Source of the DNA: a bacterium
Lineage (GTDB): Bacteria > Desulfobacterota > Binatia > Binatales > Binataceae
Direction of reading: 5' to 3'
DNA length: 64,000 bases
NCBI GenBank assembly: GCA_014896235.1
Contig: JADBKU010000023.1
Coordinates: forward strand, 62,001 to 126,000
Positions within the stretch are counted from its first letter, which is position 1; every line of letters begins with the position of its first letter. The notes beneath the pieces were generated by a model, which was not told the origin of the DNA, searched no databases, and saw nothing but the letters and a program-made list of their open reading frames with translations. Made by a program: the position numbers and the translations under genes. Positions 63,248 to 64,000 of this stretch are shown in pieces.

Positions 63248-64000
63248 GCTGTGCGCAGCTCCCGGACATTCGAGCGTTCCGGCGCCGTGGCCGCCCGCCG
63301 TTGAACTGCCGCGCGCAGCAGTCCGCGGAACAGCGGATGGCAATCGAGAGGCCGCGACTTCAATTCCGGATGGAACTGGCATCCCAGGAACCACGGATGC
63401 TTTGGCAGTTCCATGATTTCGACAAGCGTATCGTCAGGCGATGCGCCCGACGCCTTGAATCCGGCTTTTTCGAGCGCTTCGCGGTATTGATTGTTGACTT
63501 CGTAGCGATGGCGGTGCCGTTCGGAGACGCGATTGCGCCGGTAAAGCGAAGCAGCCAGCGTGCCCCGTTTGATCGCGCACGGATACGCGCCCAGCCGCAT
63601 CGTGCCGCCCTTGTTCGCGACGCCCTTCTGATGCTCCATCATATCGATGACGGCGTCCGGCGTCTTTTCGTCGAACTCGCGCGAATTCGCCTTTTTCAGA
63701 CCGAGCACGTTGCGCGCGTATTCGATCACCATCACCTGCAAGCCGAGGCAGATGCCCAAAATCGGCACGCCATTTTCGCGCGCGTAACGGACCGCGCGGA
63801 TCTTGCCCTCGATTCCGCGTTCGCCGAAGCCGCCCGGAATGATTATAGCGTGCGCGCCCGCCAGCCGCTTCGACGGTTCGCCTTTTTCCAGTTCCTCGGC
63901 GTCAACGTAATCGATCTCGACACGCGCCTCGTTGGCGATCGCGCCGTGGGCGATCGCTTCGTGCAGGCTCTTGTAGGAATCGACGAGGTTCACGTATTTT
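63244..64000 (-). CDS. pyrG: CTP synthase, C-terminal glutaminase part (5' end outside window)
   Basis: About 252 residues are seen to the stop. [11 protein letters not shown], nucleophile Cys in [16 protein letters not shown] and the catalytic His-Glu in FHPELKSRP show the class I glutamine amidotransferase half. The synthetase half lies beyond position 64000. It makes CTP, which the LPS and LarC pathways also use. Directly upstream of kdsA, a common gene pair. Confidence 0.95.
   Translation of the reverse strand, partial: KYVNLVDSYKSLHEAIAHGAIANEARVEIDYVDAEELEKGEPSKRLAGAHAIIIPGGFGERGIEGKIRAVRYARENGVPILGICLGLQVMVIEYARNVLGLKKANSREFDEKTPDAVIDMMEHQKGVANKGGTMRLGAYPCAIKRGTLAASLYRRNRVSERHRHRYEVNNQYREALEKAGFKASGASPDDTLVEIMELPKHPWFLGCQFHPELKSRPLDCHPLFRGLLRAAVQRRAATAPERSNVRELRTA

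Overview
The window is high-GC, gene-dense DNA from a Gram-negative bacterium. An outer membrane is implied by kdsA, lptC, lptA, a PagL-like lipid A deacylase, TolC/RND efflux and a BamA-era type of envelope gene set. The order pyrG-kdsA-lptC-lptA-rpoN-hpf-ptsN-rapZ, the class I lysyl-tRNA synthetase, the single-chain glycyl-tRNA synthetase and the many CoA-transferase, acyl-CoA dehydrogenase and amidohydrolase genes suggest a deltaproteobacterial-type lineage (Desulfobacterota or Binatota-like). That placement is inference; no rRNA gene is present.

Region by region. 1-8 kb: a Pat-type protein acyltransferase and a USP-CBS stress protein (- strand), a CaiB/BaiF CoA-transferase (+), and two amidohydrolases (-). 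8-19 kb: an HtrA-like protein that has lost its whole catalytic triad, ppdK, glyQS, a phosphodiesterase, a lipoprotein, a small PD-(D/E)XK protein, a cysteine-cluster protein, an acyl-CoA dehydrogenase and amtB. 18.6-24.1 kb: the rod-shape operon mreB-mreC-mreD-mrdA-rodA (-). 24.3-31.7 kb: a PpiD/SurA-like foldase, a lipase-like hydrolase, PagL, larC-queE, dksA and galU, then tRNA-Ala(CGC).

31.7-39.76 kb is an accessory region that begins at tRNA-Ala. It holds an integrase catalytic-domain gene whose 3' end runs into the tRNA, remnants of four different IS families, and a compact MNIO-type RiPP operon of the bufferin kind: a 66-residue precursor with four SSCKG repeats, a DUF692 oxidase and a DUF2063 partner. 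It ends in a lower-GC set of broken RHS-type toxin tips alternating with small membrane proteins and a proteasome-like Ntn hydrolase. The RiPP operon is the most interesting intact system here.

39.8-64 kb returns to core genes: hemW, class I lysS, a DHH phosphoesterase, a two-component system directly followed by a TolC/lipoprotein-adaptor/RND permease efflux operon, an HPr, metK-ahcY (ended by a clear terminator), a TVP38-type membrane protein, an orphan D12-class adenine methylase, an SDR oxidoreductase, and the rapZ-ptsN-hpf-rpoN-lptA-lptC-kdsA-pyrG cluster. In that cluster lptB, which usually sits between lptA and rpoN, is missing: the lptA stop is followed directly by the rpoN start codon.
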